NCBI GenBank assembly: GCA_903892175.1
Contig: CAITHK010000207.1
Coordinates: 1-50,015, forward strand
DNA: 50,015 bases
Reading direction: 5' to 3'
DNA from: an uncultured Burkholderiales bacterium
Lineage (GTDB): Bacteria > Pseudomonadota > Gammaproteobacteria > Burkholderiales > Burkholderiaceae_C
The notes below the pieces were generated by a model. That model was not told the DNA's origin, ran no database searches, and worked only from the letters and a program-made list of their open reading frames with translations. Shown piece after piece: positions 34,440-42,715 of this stretch. The position numbers and the translations under genes were made by a program. The first letter of the stretch is position 1, and each line of letters opens with the position of its first letter.

Positions 34440-35213
34440 TCAGCAGCCCTTGAACTGAGGCAGCCGTTTTTCTGCAAAAGCGCGTCGACCTTCGGCGTAG
34501 TCTTGGCTTTTGAAACACACATCCACGGCCTGGTCGATGCGTGCAATTTGGGATTCGTCGCCGTCGGCAATGCACAGCATGGCTTGCTTGGCAGCTTGCA
34601 CGGTGAGGGGTGCGTTCTGTGCAATTTGCAGGGCCACGTCGGCGCAATGTGCAAACACATCGTCGTGCACCGCGTTGACGATGCCGATGTGTGCCGCCTC
34701 AGTGGCCACATACACCTTGGCGGTGTAGAAGGCTTCAGCCGCCGCCGTAGGCCCGAGGTTTTGCACAATGCTCTTCATGCCACGGTAGCCGTAGCCCAGC
34801 CCCAAACGCGCGGCGGGCATGCGGAACTTGGAGGCCGGGCTGGCATAGCGCAAATCGCAGCTCAAGGCCAAGCCCAAACCCCCGCCATAGCAAATGCCGC
34901 TGATGGCGGCAATCACCGGCACGCGGCAGCGCGTGATGGCCTCTTGTGCTTGGGCCACGCTCTGGTTGTAGTGGGCCACCGAGGCTTCGGAGTTGCGCTG
35001 GGTTTCAAACTCGCTGATGTTGGCGCCCGACACAAAGGCCTTCTCACCCGCGCCGCGCAAAATCACCGCGCGCACATCGGGGTTGCCTTCGATGGCGTCA
35101 AACGCTTCTTTCAGCGCAATCCACATCGACAAGCTCATGGCGTTGTAACGCTCGGCGTCATCGATGGTGACGACGCTCACATGCGCGTCGTGTGTGACAT
35201 GTATGGCACCCAT
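34440..35213 (-). CDS. Enoyl-CoA hydratase/isomerase family protein (second copy)
   Basis: This 257-residue crotonase-fold protein has the oxyanion-hole segments FVSGANISEFE (about residues 63-73) and ISGICYGGGLGLALSCDLRY. The region that usually holds the first catalytic Glu reads FRMPAARLGLGYGYRGMKS, without an acidic residue, so the chemistry may differ from hydration. AGAGGTGG before the ATG at 35213 supports this start; a TTG at 35219 overlapping the previous stop is less likely. It is two genes downstream of the amidase, right after the CoA-transferase, so its substrate is probably the CoA ester made there. Confidence 0.87.
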   Translation of the reverse strand: MGAIHVTHDAHVSVVTIDDAERYNAMSLSMWIALKEAFDAIEGNPDVRAVILRGAGEKAFVSGANISEFETQRNSEASVAHYNQSVAQAQEAITRCRVPVIAAISGICYGGGLGLALSCDLRYASPASKFRMPAARLGLGYGYRGMKSIVQNLGPTAAAEAFYTAKVYVATEAAHIGIVNAVHDDVFAHCADVALQIAQNAPLTVQAAKQAMLCIADGDESQIARIDQAVDVCFKSQDYAEGRRAFAEKRLPQFKGC

Positions 35214-35215
35214 GG

Positions 35216-36412
35216 TCAAACCACCTCTTGTGTGTGAAATTGTTCAATCTCTGCGTCCGAGTAACCGGCTTCGCGCAAGACTTCGTCGGTGTGTTCGCCC
35301 CATCCAGGTGCGGGCGCCACAACTTGGGACGGTGTGCGCTCTAAAACCACCGGTTGAGTGATGTATGCAATTTCTTTGCCAAAGTTGGTCATCAAGGTTT
35401 CGGTCACTTTGAGGTGTTTGACTTGTTCGTCTTCAAACACCTGCGGCACGGTGTACACCGGCCCGGCGGGCACGCCGACTTGGTTGAGCAAATCGACCCA
35501 ATGCTTGACCGTGTTCTTTTTGAACTCGACCGCAATTTGAGCATTCAAGCGCTCGCGGTGTTGCACGCGCAAAGGCTCGGTCTGAAACTCGGGGTCGGCA
35601 TACCAATCGGGTTTGCCCAGGGCGTCGCAAAAGCGCTTCCAGTTGCCTTCGCCCGAAGCGCCGAGGTTGAAGCAGCCGTCGTTGGCGTCGAACAAGCCCA
35701 TGGGTGAACTGGTCGGGTGGTTGTTGCCCACTTGCACCGGCACATCGTTGTCATTGAGATAGCGTGCCATCTGGAAATCCATCATGGCGATTTGCGAATG
35801 CAACAGCGAGCTGTGCACCCACTGCCCTTTGCCCGAGACTTCGCGCTCCAGCAGGGCCACCAAGATGCCCAGTGCGCAGTACAAACCAGCACTCAAATCG
35901 GCCACCGCCAAGCCCGCGCGAACGGGCCCGTGCTCGGCCTCACCGGTCACGCTCATCAAGCCGCCCATGCCTTGGATGATTTGGTCAAACCCAGGACGCC
36001 AGGCATACGGCCCGTCTTGCCCAAAGCCCGAGATGCTGGCCAAGATGATGCGGGGGTTCACTTTGGCGAGCGACTCGTAGTCGAGGCCGAGTTTGTTTTT
36101 GACATCGGGACGCCAGTTCTCCACCACCACATCGGCCTCGGCCACCAAGCGCATGAGCACCTCCATGGCACCCGGTTTTTTGAGGTTCAGCGTCATCGAG
36201 CGCTTGTTGCGGTTGATGTTTTGAAAGTCGCCGCCCTTGCGGTTGGCGGCAAACATGGCCTCGTTGGGGTCGACCCCAGGAGGCGGCTCCACACGAATCA
36301 CGTCTGCGCCAAAGTCGGTGAGGATGCGCACGCAGTTGGGACCTGCGCGCACACGCGAGAGATCGATCACTTTGAAGCGCGCCAAGGCGCTGGAGGCTTG
36401 AATTTTCGGCAT
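35216..36412 (-). CDS. CaiB/BaiF-type CoA-transferase
   Basis: Class III CoA-transferases move CoA from an acyl-CoA to a free acid. The 398-residue protein has the family start LARFKVIDLSRVRAGPNCVRILTDFGADVIRVEPP, FQNINRNKRSMTLNL, SGFGQDGPYAWRPGFDQIIQGMGGLMSVTG and the catalytic Asp in AGLAVADLSAGLYCAL. It begins at the ATG at 36412, two bases after the amidase stop; a frame reaching 36856 lies inside the amidase gene and is not part of it. It should activate the acid released by the amidase. Confidence 0.92.
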   Translation of the reverse strand: MPKIQASSALARFKVIDLSRVRAGPNCVRILTDFGADVIRVEPPPGVDPNEAMFAANRKGGDFQNINRNKRSMTLNLKKPGAMEVLMRLVAEADVVVENWRPDVKNKLGLDYESLAKVNPRIILASISGFGQDGPYAWRPGFDQIIQGMGGLMSVTGEAEHGPVRAGLAVADLSAGLYCALGILVALLEREVSGKGQWVHSSLLHSQIAMMDFQMARYLNDNDVPVQVGNNHPTSSPMGLFDANDGCFNLGASGEGNWKRFCDALGKPDWYADPEFQTEPLRVQHRERLNAQIAVEFKKNTVKHWVDLLNQVGVPAGPVYTVPQVFEDEQVKHLKVTETLMTNFGKEIAYITQPVVLERTPSQVVAPAPGWGEHTDEVLREAGYSDAEIEQFHTQEVV

Positions 36413-36414
36413 GT

Positions 36415-37695
36415 TCAATGGGTCCAAAAAAGAGGGGGGACTTGCTCGGCCAAGTCGAGCAAGCGGTGTTCGGCAAAAGGGCGGGCCAGCACTTGCACGC
36501 AGATTGAGCGAGCACGTGTGTCGCGCGCGATCGGCAAGTTCAACGATGGCAAGCCGAGGTAGTTCACAAAACCCATGTAGCGGTGCATGGCAAACAGTGA
36601 CGTGCGGTCGAATGCGGCATGACCCACTTCGACCTTTTGCCAATCGGGCAACGCGTGGGCCAAGGACGGCAGGATCAAGAATTCGGCATCGCTGAAATGA
36701 CGCGTCACAAAGTCTTGCAACAGCGCCGCGCGCGACTGCATGGACGCTTGGTACCAGGCCTGCGGCAACCCCAAGCCCATCAAGCCAATGGCCTGTACGC
36801 CTGGCTCTGCGGTGCCGTTGCACAAACTCGCGTGGTGCGTGCTGGCGGTCTCCCACAGCAACACACGTTGTGCGTGACGGTTGAGTCGGTCAAACACGTC
36901 TGCCATGTCTACGGGGGTGATCTGCGCGTCCAGCTGCGCCGCCCATGCGCGAATGGCAAGGGCCACTTCTGGTGCCACGCCGTCCTCAGGCACCCACAGT
37001 CGGCACCGCGTCTTCGCAGGCTGATCTGTGCGCGGGATTTGCGGACACAAGGCCGACCAAATTTCGCGCGCGTCTTGGGCATAGCGGCTCAAAATGCCCA
37101 CACTGTCGAGCGAGGGCGCCAGAGGCGCGCAACCTTGGGTGCTGATGGCGCCGTGGGTGGTTTTGAGACCGATCAGGCCGCAGGTGGCCGCCGGAATGCG
37201 CACCGAACCGGCGGTGTCGGTGCCCAGGGCTGCGTAGCTCATGCCCGCCGCCACGGCCACCGCTGAGCCGCTGGAAGACCCGCCCACGGCAGCGGCCACG
37301 TCCAGCGGATTGACACAGCGTGCAAAGTGCGGGTTTTGCCCTGTGGCGCCACAAGCGTGCGGTGCCATCACTAGGCTGGCCCACTGGCTGGCACCGGCCT
37401 GCTGCAAGGCGGCCAATGCCGCAGCCATGGGTAGACGGTTGTGTGCACGGCCCGGCCCCACGCCACATCCGGGTACACGACCGTTGGTTTGAAAAATATC
37501 TTTGTGTGCCAAGGCAATGCCCGCCAAAGGCCCAGCACCAGGCGCACCGATGGGCAGCTCGTCCACCACACAAGGGCTGTGCGCCTTCAAGCTTTGCCCG
37601 TGCCGGACTTGTGCCAGCAGTGCCTCTTGCGCGGACACCTGCCCACCACGGATGAGCGCTTGGAGTTGCGTCATGCGTGGCGGCAATTCAAACAC
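36415..37695 (-). CDS. Amidase signature family protein (AtzE/GatA-like)
   Basis: This 426-residue enzyme belongs to the amidase signature family, which hydrolyses amide bonds with a Ser-cisSer-Lys triad. The Lys is in GIALAHKDIFQTNG; the serines are in AAVGGSSSGSAVAVAAG and GTDTAGSVRIPAATCG. The start is uncertain: a GTG at 37695 with AGAGG upstream overlaps the small gene before it by 8 bases, and an ATG at 37674 is inside. It stands directly before a CoA-transferase, so an amide would be hydrolysed and then activated. The substrate is unknown. Confidence 0.87.
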   Translation of the reverse strand: MFELPPRMTQLQALIRGGQVSAQEALLAQVRHGQSLKAHSPCVVDELPIGAPGAGPLAGIALAHKDIFQTNGRVPGCGVGPGRAHNRLPMAAALAALQQAGASQWASLVMAPHACGATGQNPHFARCVNPLDVAAAVGGSSSGSAVAVAAGMSYAALGTDTAGSVRIPAATCGLIGLKTTHGAISTQGCAPLAPSLDSVGILSRYAQDAREIWSALCPQIPRTDQPAKTRCRLWVPEDGVAPEVALAIRAWAAQLDAQITPVDMADVFDRLNRHAQRVLLWETASTHHASLCNGTAEPGVQAIGLMGLGLPQAWYQASMQSRAALLQDFVTRHFSDAEFLILPSLAHALPDWQKVEVGHAAFDRTSLFAMHRYMGFVNYLGLPSLNLPIARDTRARSICVQVLARPFAEHRLLDLAEQVPPLFWTH

Positions 37696-37891
37696 CCGCG
37701 CACCTCTTGAGCATGTCGTCAAAACTCAGCGTTTGCGCAGACTCCAGCGACTCGGGCAGCTCGTCGGCCAAACGCGCCAAGCCTTTGGCCGCAGCTTTCA
37801 ACCATGCATCGGTCGGCACGTAACCCCGGTCGGCAAACGCGTGGCGTGCCAATTCGGTGAAGTCCTGCTGGTGCTCTGTGGCGTGGCGCAT
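37688..37891 (-). CDS. Small protein upstream of amidase, possibly AtzG-like subunit
   Basis: The 67-residue product is acidic and helical (ELARHAFADRGYVPTDAWLKAAAKGLARLADEL), with a short C-terminal SLESAQTLSFDDML. I do not recognise it firmly. It sits in the place of AtzG, a small protein that accompanies the AtzE amidase, and of GatC beside GatA; size and helical layout fit, and the stop lies inside the amidase start region. It may be a structural partner of the amidase. Confidence 0.55.
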   Translation of the reverse strand: MRHATEHQQDFTELARHAFADRGYVPTDAWLKAAAKGLARLADELPESLESAQTLSFDDMLKRCAGV

Positions 37892-37994
37892 GATGCAAAG
37901 CGTGGATGAGGCGTTGTTGATTTATGTATATTTATAACCGAGTTTAGGTATTTTTAACTGTCACTTAAAATATTGTTTTGCTCTGTGAGACATC
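37892..37994. promoter_or_regulatory. AT-rich divergent promoter region, amidase unit / GntR
   Basis: The 103-base gap is much more AT-rich than its surroundings, with TTTATGTATATTTATAACC at 37921-37939 and TTAAAATATTG near 37965. Promoters for both directions are expected. The TGTATA...TATAAC stretch may be the GntR site, but symmetry is weak. Confidence 0.35.
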
Positions 37995-38657
37995 ATGAAA
38001 GTCAGCGACCAAATCAGACTGCGCATTGAATCCGCCATTGCTTCGGGCGAGTTGCTGCCGGGTGATGCGATTGACGACGTGGCCTTGGCCGGTCAATACA
38101 AGGTGTCACGCACGCCAGTGCGTGAAGCGCTGTTGCAGCTGCAAGCGCAAGGCCTATTGATCAGCACGCCGCGCGGCGGCTCGGTGGTCGCCAAGATGAA
38201 TTTGCAGCAGCTGCTATCGCTGTGGGAGCTGCTGGCAGAACTCGAAGGCATTGCGGTGCGACTGGCTTGCGAACGCATGAGCCCAGACGAAATCAAAGCC
38301 CTGGTCAAACTGCACCGCAGCAGCAAAAAACTAGCCGACAAAGAAGACATGGATGGATGGCAAGACGCCAACCTGAAGTTCCACGAATTGATTTACGAGG
38401 GTGCGCGCAACACGTTTTTGCGCCAAGAGGTGTTGCGCATTCGCTCACGCACCGGGGTCTACCGTCGCCATGCATTTGGCGCTTTGGGTCGCATCAAGTC
38501 GTCCTACGACCAGCACGAGAAAATCATCAGCGCCCTGGAAAAACGCGACACAGCGAGCGCCTGCGCCTACATGGCCGACCACATGCGCCCAGGACGAGAC
38601 TCCAAAACGCTCAATGACTTCATCATGAGCTTGCCGCGCGATTTACTCGCGGGCTGA
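37995..38657 (+). CDS. GntR/FadR-family transcriptional regulator
   Basis: This 220-residue regulator has an N-terminal GntR winged helix (IRLRIESAIASGELLPGDAIDDVALAGQYKVSRTPVREALLQLQAQGLL, residues 7-55) and a C-terminal FCD helical effector domain (SLWELLAELEGIAVRLACERMSPDEI, with a His in NLKFHELIYEGA as a metal/ligand residue). Such regulators often bind organic acids and repress nearby catabolic genes. It faces the amidase unit across an AT-rich gap, so it most likely controls that unit. Confidence 0.92.
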   Translation: MKVSDQIRLRIESAIASGELLPGDAIDDVALAGQYKVSRTPVREALLQLQAQGLLISTPRGGSVVAKMNLQQLLSLWELLAELEGIAVRLACERMSPDEIKALVKLHRSSKKLADKEDMDGWQDANLKFHELIYEGARNTFLRQEVLRIRSRTGVYRRHAFGALGRIKSSYDQHEKIISALEKRDTASACAYMADHMRPGRDSKTLNDFIMSLPRDLLAG

Positions 38658-38716
38658 GCCCAGCGCGGTGCGCCATCTGCGTGGGCGTGCAAGGGCGGCC
38701 CTGCTGGCCGACAGGC

Positions 38717-39481
38717 TCAGTGTTGTTCGGCCAACAGGCCAAAGCCCGGCAGCGGGTCTTGAATGCCCAGCCGGCGCAAGGCCAACCAATAGGTGGCCAC
38801 ATTGACCCCGATCAAGGGCTTGCCGAACTGCGCTTCAATCTGCGGTGTGAGGGCGCTCACCGGCAGGTTGGTGCCCACATGCACAAAGGCCTCGACACCG
38901 GCCATATCCAAGGCTTTGAAGCCCGCCATGATCTCATCCGGCGTGAACTGCGCCACCGAAATCGGGCCCTTGGCCTTGAGGCCATGTTGCGCCACCACGT
39001 CATAACCACAGGACACAAAAAACTCTTGGATCAGCGCATCGGCGGGCGGCCAATAGGGCGTCAACACTGCGATGCGCTTGGGGTCGCCAATGGCCTTGAG
39101 CCCCTCCAAGACCGCCATGGAGGGGGTGATGAACGGTATGCCGGCCATGTCTTCAAGCCGTTGTTGTTCGGCCAGCGCACGCACTCGGTCGCCCCGAAAG
39201 GAATGGATGGAGTGACCGTGCGCAACAGCGTGGGGCTCGCACGGCAAGACCAAATTCAAAGCTTCTTCCAAGTTGCCTTTCTCGGTCTCTAGCGCTTGGC
39301 GGTAGGCCTGCATGTCGTCATAGGGACGCACCGGCAACAACATGCGGCTCACATGGTTGGTCACGCCCGCGGGACGCATGGCCTCCATCTCGGGTTGCAC
39401 AATGGTGTTGGTGGCGGGCACGATGACGGCAATCTTGGCGCGGGTGGCCAAGGCGTCCAGACTGAGGGTGCGTGCGTTCAT
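38717..39481 (-). CDS. Asp/Glu racemase-superfamily protein (maleate isomerase/AMDase-like)
   Basis: This 254-residue protein has the two-lobed fold of maleate cis-trans isomerase and arylmalonate decarboxylase: IAVIVPATNTIVQPEMEAM at the start, AVLTPYWPPADALIQEFF in the middle and PLIGVNVATYWLALRRLG at the end. The two places that carry catalytic cysteines in the superfamily read HGHSIHSFRG (residues 88-97) and HVGTNL (201-206), so neither Cys is present. It is the last gene of the unit FAD hydroxylase-Bug receptor-this gene, six bases after the receptor. Its reaction is unknown. Confidence 0.82.
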   Translation of the reverse strand: MNARTLSLDALATRAKIAVIVPATNTIVQPEMEAMRPAGVTNHVSRMLLPVRPYDDMQAYRQALETEKGNLEEALNLVLPCEPHAVAHGHSIHSFRGDRVRALAEQQRLEDMAGIPFITPSMAVLEGLKAIGDPKRIAVLTPYWPPADALIQEFFVSCGYDVVAQHGLKAKGPISVAQFTPDEIMAGFKALDMAGVEAFVHVGTNLPVSALTPQIEAQFGKPLIGVNVATYWLALRRLGIQDPLPGFGLLAEQH

Positions 39482-39487
39482 GTGGTG

Positions 39488-40462
39488 TTACTCCATTTTC
39501 AAATTGGCGGCTTTGGCGGCCTCGGACCAAATGGCGATGTCGGCACGCAAGGTGTCGGCAAATTCTTTGGGGTTGCTGCCAATGGCGTCAACCCCCATCT
39601 GTTGGAACTTGGTGTGTGTGCCCTCGAAGGCCAGGGCTTCTTTGACCGCTTCGGCCAAGCGCGCCACCACCGCAGCTGGGGTGCCACTTGGAGCCATCAA
39701 GCCATTCCAGGTGACGGTTTTGAAACCTGCAAATCCAGACTCGGCAATCGTGGCCACTAGGGGCAGTTGAGCCGCGCGCTTGTCGCTGGACACGCCAATG
39801 ATGCGGATGTTGCCGCCACTGACATGCGGGTACAGCTCGGAGAAGTTGCCAAAGTACATCTGCACATTGCCTGCCAACAAATCGGTGACCGCAGGCGCGC
39901 CGCCTTTGTAGCTGATGTGGGTCATGTCCAAGTCGGCACGTTTGACGAACAAGGCGGCCGACAAATGCGACACGCTGCCCGAGCCACCCGAGGCGTAGTT
40001 GAACTTGCCAGGGTTCTTGCGCATGAAGGCGACAAACTCAGACACGGTGTTCGCGGGCACCGACTTGTGCACACCCAGCACAAACGGATTGCTGCCGACG
40101 TTGCTGATGGGCACAAAGTCTCGCAAAGGGTCGAAGTTGGTTTTGTTGATCACGGGCAGCACCGCCATCACCGGCATGGCGGCCATCATCAAGGTGTAAC
40201 CGTCGGCTGGCGCCTTGGCCACAAACTCAGCGGCAATGGCGCCACCGGCACCCACCTTGTTGTCCACCACCACCGCTTGGCCCAAGCTCTGTGTGAAGCG
40301 CTCGGCCATCACGCGGGCAATCGAATCGGTGTTGCCCCCTGGCGCAAACGGGACCACGATGCGGATGGGTTTTTGCGGCCAAGCCGCTTGCGCCCAAACG
40401 GGGGCCGCGCCTGCGCACACCAAGAGCGCCAAGACCTGTGTGAAAAATGTAAAACGTCGCAT
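39488..40462 (-). CDS. Bug/TctC family tripartite tricarboxylate binding protein (second)
   Basis: This 324-residue periplasmic receptor has a signal peptide (RRFTFFTQVLALLVCAGAAPVWAQA), WPQKPIRIVVPFAPGGNTDSIARVMAERF, VVVDNKVGAGGAIAAEFVAKAPADGYTLMM, and FKTVTWNGLMAPSGTP, all standard for the Bug family. It is transcribed between an FAD hydroxylase and the racemase-like gene. It probably binds the acid that they process. No membrane components of the transporter are near. The ATG at 40462 lies 21 bases from the hydroxylase stop. Confidence 0.92.
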   Translation of the reverse strand: MRRFTFFTQVLALLVCAGAAPVWAQAAWPQKPIRIVVPFAPGGNTDSIARVMAERFTQSLGQAVVVDNKVGAGGAIAAEFVAKAPADGYTLMMAAMPVMAVLPVINKTNFDPLRDFVPISNVGSNPFVLGVHKSVPANTVSEFVAFMRKNPGKFNYASGGSGSVSHLSAALFVKRADLDMTHISYKGGAPAVTDLLAGNVQMYFGNFSELYPHVSGGNIRIIGVSSDKRAAQLPLVATIAESGFAGFKTVTWNGLMAPSGTPAAVVARLAEAVKEALAFEGTHTKFQQMGVDAIGSNPKEFADTLRADIAIWSEAAKAANLKME

Positions 40463-40483
40463 CGATCGTCCTTGCAGCAGAGG

Positions 40484-41704
40484 TTAGAGAATGGCGTTGG
40501 CGCGGGCGATGCTGTTGACCATGGAAGAGTTCAACAGAAAAGCCCGGGCTTTGACCGGATCGGCACAGGTCTCCTCCAACTCGCGGATGCGCAGCGCCCT
40601 TTGCTCAGGGTCTTTTTCTTCCAAGTTCTTTTTGTTTCTGACCGACAGTTGTTGCACGTACTCCATGTTCACGGTGTGGCGTTGGCGGTGGTAGCGGTCA
40701 AGCAAGCTGTCGTCGGCTTCGCCTTGAACCACCTGAGCCAACATGGCGCCTAAGCTCATGGCGTCGTGGATGCCGCTGTTCAAGCCAAACCCACCCAGAG
40801 GATTGTTGACGTGGGCCGCGTCACCCGCCAGCAACACACGGTGCTTGCGCAAATGCACCGCCACGCGTTGGTGCACGCTGTAGATACTTTGGTGCACCAA
40901 GGGGTACATCACCTCAGGGCCTGCCCCCGTGAGCCGCCGGATGGCATGTTGTGCATAGGGGCCGGCCATCGCCACGTCGTCGGACACATCTTGGGCCACC
41001 GGCAGGGTCATGCGCCACAAACCGGGTGGGCCGACATCAGGCATCTTAAACACGGCCACCCATTGCTCGGGGTCGCTGATGTAGGCGTTCTCGGTGTAGC
41101 CCAGGGTGGCAAAGTCAAAGGTGGTGCTGATCACGCTGTAGCGCTCGGGCCAGGTGTAGCCAGCAAACTCAATCTCTGCCGATTTGCGCACTTGGCTGCG
41201 CCCGCCATCGGCCGCCACCAACCAAGGGGTGCGCCATGTGGCCACGCCGTCGGGGGTGGCCACGCGCACGGTCACGTTGTCGGCGTTTTGCGTGAGGGAT
41301 TCGAAGCGGTGGTTGAACAACACCTGCACATGCGGGAATGCTTTGAGCTTGTCCATCAAGATGGGGGTCAAACGGTGCTGCTCTAGATGCAAGCGAAAGG
41401 GGTAAGGGGTATCGTTTTGGAGCAGCCCCAAGTCCCACTCGGCGACCAAGCCATGGGCCAGGTCACACGACTGCCAACGCGGCACCTGAATGCCTAGGGC
41501 CAACATGTCGTCGGCCACACCGGCTTGGTGAAGCAACTCCAGCGTAGGCGGGTGAAACGTGCCAGCGCGCAGGTCTTTGGTCAGGCCGGACTCGGCCTCC
41601 AACACCACGCACGACACGCCGCGCTGCGCCAGCACCAAAGCTGTCAACAAGCCCACGGGGCCTGCACCGGCAATCATCACTTGCGCGTTTGGCTGTTCCA
41701 ACAT
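40484..41704 (-). CDS. FAD-dependent aromatic hydroxylase (second)
   Basis: This 406-residue flavoprotein belongs to the PF01494 monooxygenases, with FAD motif VMIAGAGPVGLLTALVLAQRG (about residues 9-29), the RAGTFHPPTLELL region, VAADGGRSQVRK and VLLAGDAAHVNNPLGGFGLNSGIHDA. It lacks the thioredoxin-like C-terminal domain of the longer hydroxylase at 15235. It leads the unit hydroxylase-Bug receptor-racemase-like. A phenolic or pyridinic acid substrate is likely, but nothing in the sequence names it. Confidence 0.88.
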   Translation of the reverse strand: MLEQPNAQVMIAGAGPVGLLTALVLAQRGVSCVVLEAESGLTKDLRAGTFHPPTLELLHQAGVADDMLALGIQVPRWQSCDLAHGLVAEWDLGLLQNDTPYPFRLHLEQHRLTPILMDKLKAFPHVQVLFNHRFESLTQNADNVTVRVATPDGVATWRTPWLVAADGGRSQVRKSAEIEFAGYTWPERYSVISTTFDFATLGYTENAYISDPEQWVAVFKMPDVGPPGLWRMTLPVAQDVSDDVAMAGPYAQHAIRRLTGAGPEVMYPLVHQSIYSVHQRVAVHLRKHRVLLAGDAAHVNNPLGGFGLNSGIHDAMSLGAMLAQVVQGEADDSLLDRYHRQRHTVNMEYVQQLSVRNKKNLEEKDPEQRALRIRELEETCADPVKARAFLLNSSMVNSIARANAIL

Positions 41705-41755
41705 GCCTGCCCTTTTTAAAATTTATCAGGTCAACACGGCTCATGCTAAAAGAAA

Positions 41756-41778
41756 AGCCGCCGGGGTCAGCGGCGGCT
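41756..41778 (-). terminator. Rho-independent terminator of pyrF unit
   Basis: Eight-base arms AGCCGCCG and CGGCGGCT surround a 7-base loop. On the minus strand the stem runs into TTTTCTTTT. It ends the tsaB-rimI-UDG-pyrF transcript before the FAD hydroxylase gene. Confidence 0.8.
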
Positions 41779-41829
41779 CAGTCCCCCAGGTGATTGAGGG
41801 CGTGGCCGTCAAGGCGGCCGGCTCGGAGG

Positions 41830-42672
41830 TCAGCTGCTGGCGGCGGCGTTCAACACATCTCGCGTTTGCAAGGCCACACGGCGCGCAGCTTGGGCGAAAT
41901 CGGCACCGGACGCGGCGTACAAAATGGCCCGCGACGAATTGACGATGGTGGTCCCCGGCAAATCGCCATGAGGGCCGGACATGCCGGCTTTCACCGTGGC
42001 TTGCGCGTCACCGCCTTGCGCGCCGACGCCCGGAATCAACAAAGGCAAATGGGGTGCCAAAGCGCGCACGCGTTCGATTTCTTTCGGGTAGGTGGCGCCC
42101 ACCACCAAACCCAATTGACCGTTCAAGTTCCAAGGCCCTTGAGCCAAGCGCGCCACATGTTCGTACAACAGCGGCTGGCCCTCGACCGAGGCCAAACGCT
42201 GGTTTTGCAGGTCATCACCGCCGGGGTTGGAGGTGCGGCAAAGCAAAAAAGCACCCTTGTCGTGGCGCTTCAAATACGGCTGTACCGAGTCAAAGCCCAT
42301 GAAGGGCGACAAGGTCACAGCATCGGCACCGTAACGCTCAAAGGCCTCGATGGCGTATTGCTCGGCGGTCGAACCGATATCGCCGCGTTTGGCGTCCAAG
42401 ATGATGGGCACCTGGGGGGCCACGCGGCGCATGTGCTCCATCAAGCGCTCTAACTGCCCTTCGGCACGGTGTGCCGAAAAGTAGGCGATTTGCGGCTTGA
42501 AGGCGACGGCCAAGTCGGCGGTGGCGTCGACGATGGCGGCACAAAAATCGTAAATTTTGTTGGCGTCGCCCTTGATGTGGTCGGGAAATTTGGTGGGCTC
42601 TGGGTCCAAGCCCACGCACAGCTTCGAGGCGTTTTGGCGCTCGGCGCGCTGGAGCATGTCAAGGAATTTCAT
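41830..42672 (-). CDS. pyrF: Orotidine 5'-phosphate decarboxylase (type 2)
   Basis: PyrF makes UMP from orotidine 5'-phosphate, the last step of pyrimidine synthesis. The 280-residue protein is of the longer type 2 form. It has [13 protein letters not shown], the substrate region [16 protein letters not shown], the catalytic Asp/Lys motif [14 protein letters not shown] (about residues 90-103), [15 protein letters not shown] and [11 protein letters not shown] near the phosphate site. It follows the glycosylase gene by 43 bases and is closed by the terminator at 41756-41778. Confidence 0.96.
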   Translation of the reverse strand: MKFLDMLQRAERQNASKLCVGLDPEPTKFPDHIKGDANKIYDFCAAIVDATADLAVAFKPQIAYFSAHRAEGQLERLMEHMRRVAPQVPIILDAKRGDIGSTAEQYAIEAFERYGADAVTLSPFMGFDSVQPYLKRHDKGAFLLCRTSNPGGDDLQNQRLASVEGQPLLYEHVARLAQGPWNLNGQLGLVVGATYPKEIERVRALAPHLPLLIPGVGAQGGDAQATVKAGMSGPHGDLPGTTIVNSSRAILYAASGADFAQAARRVALQTRDVLNAAASS

Positions 42673-42715
42673 GGATCGATTTTAGAAGGGCTGTGATGGC
42701 TTCCCAGGGCGGCGC

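Noticed and set aside
38696-38710. Hairpin CGGCC/GGCCG between the GntR and racemase-like genes as a terminator
   Set aside because: The arms are short and no T-run follows.
38717-41704. Nicotinate (nic) pathway, suggested by a maleate-isomerase-like gene, an FAD hydroxylase and a nearby amidase
   Set aside because: The ring-cleaving and deformylating genes of that pathway are not recognised, and the isomerase-like protein lacks the catalytic cysteines.
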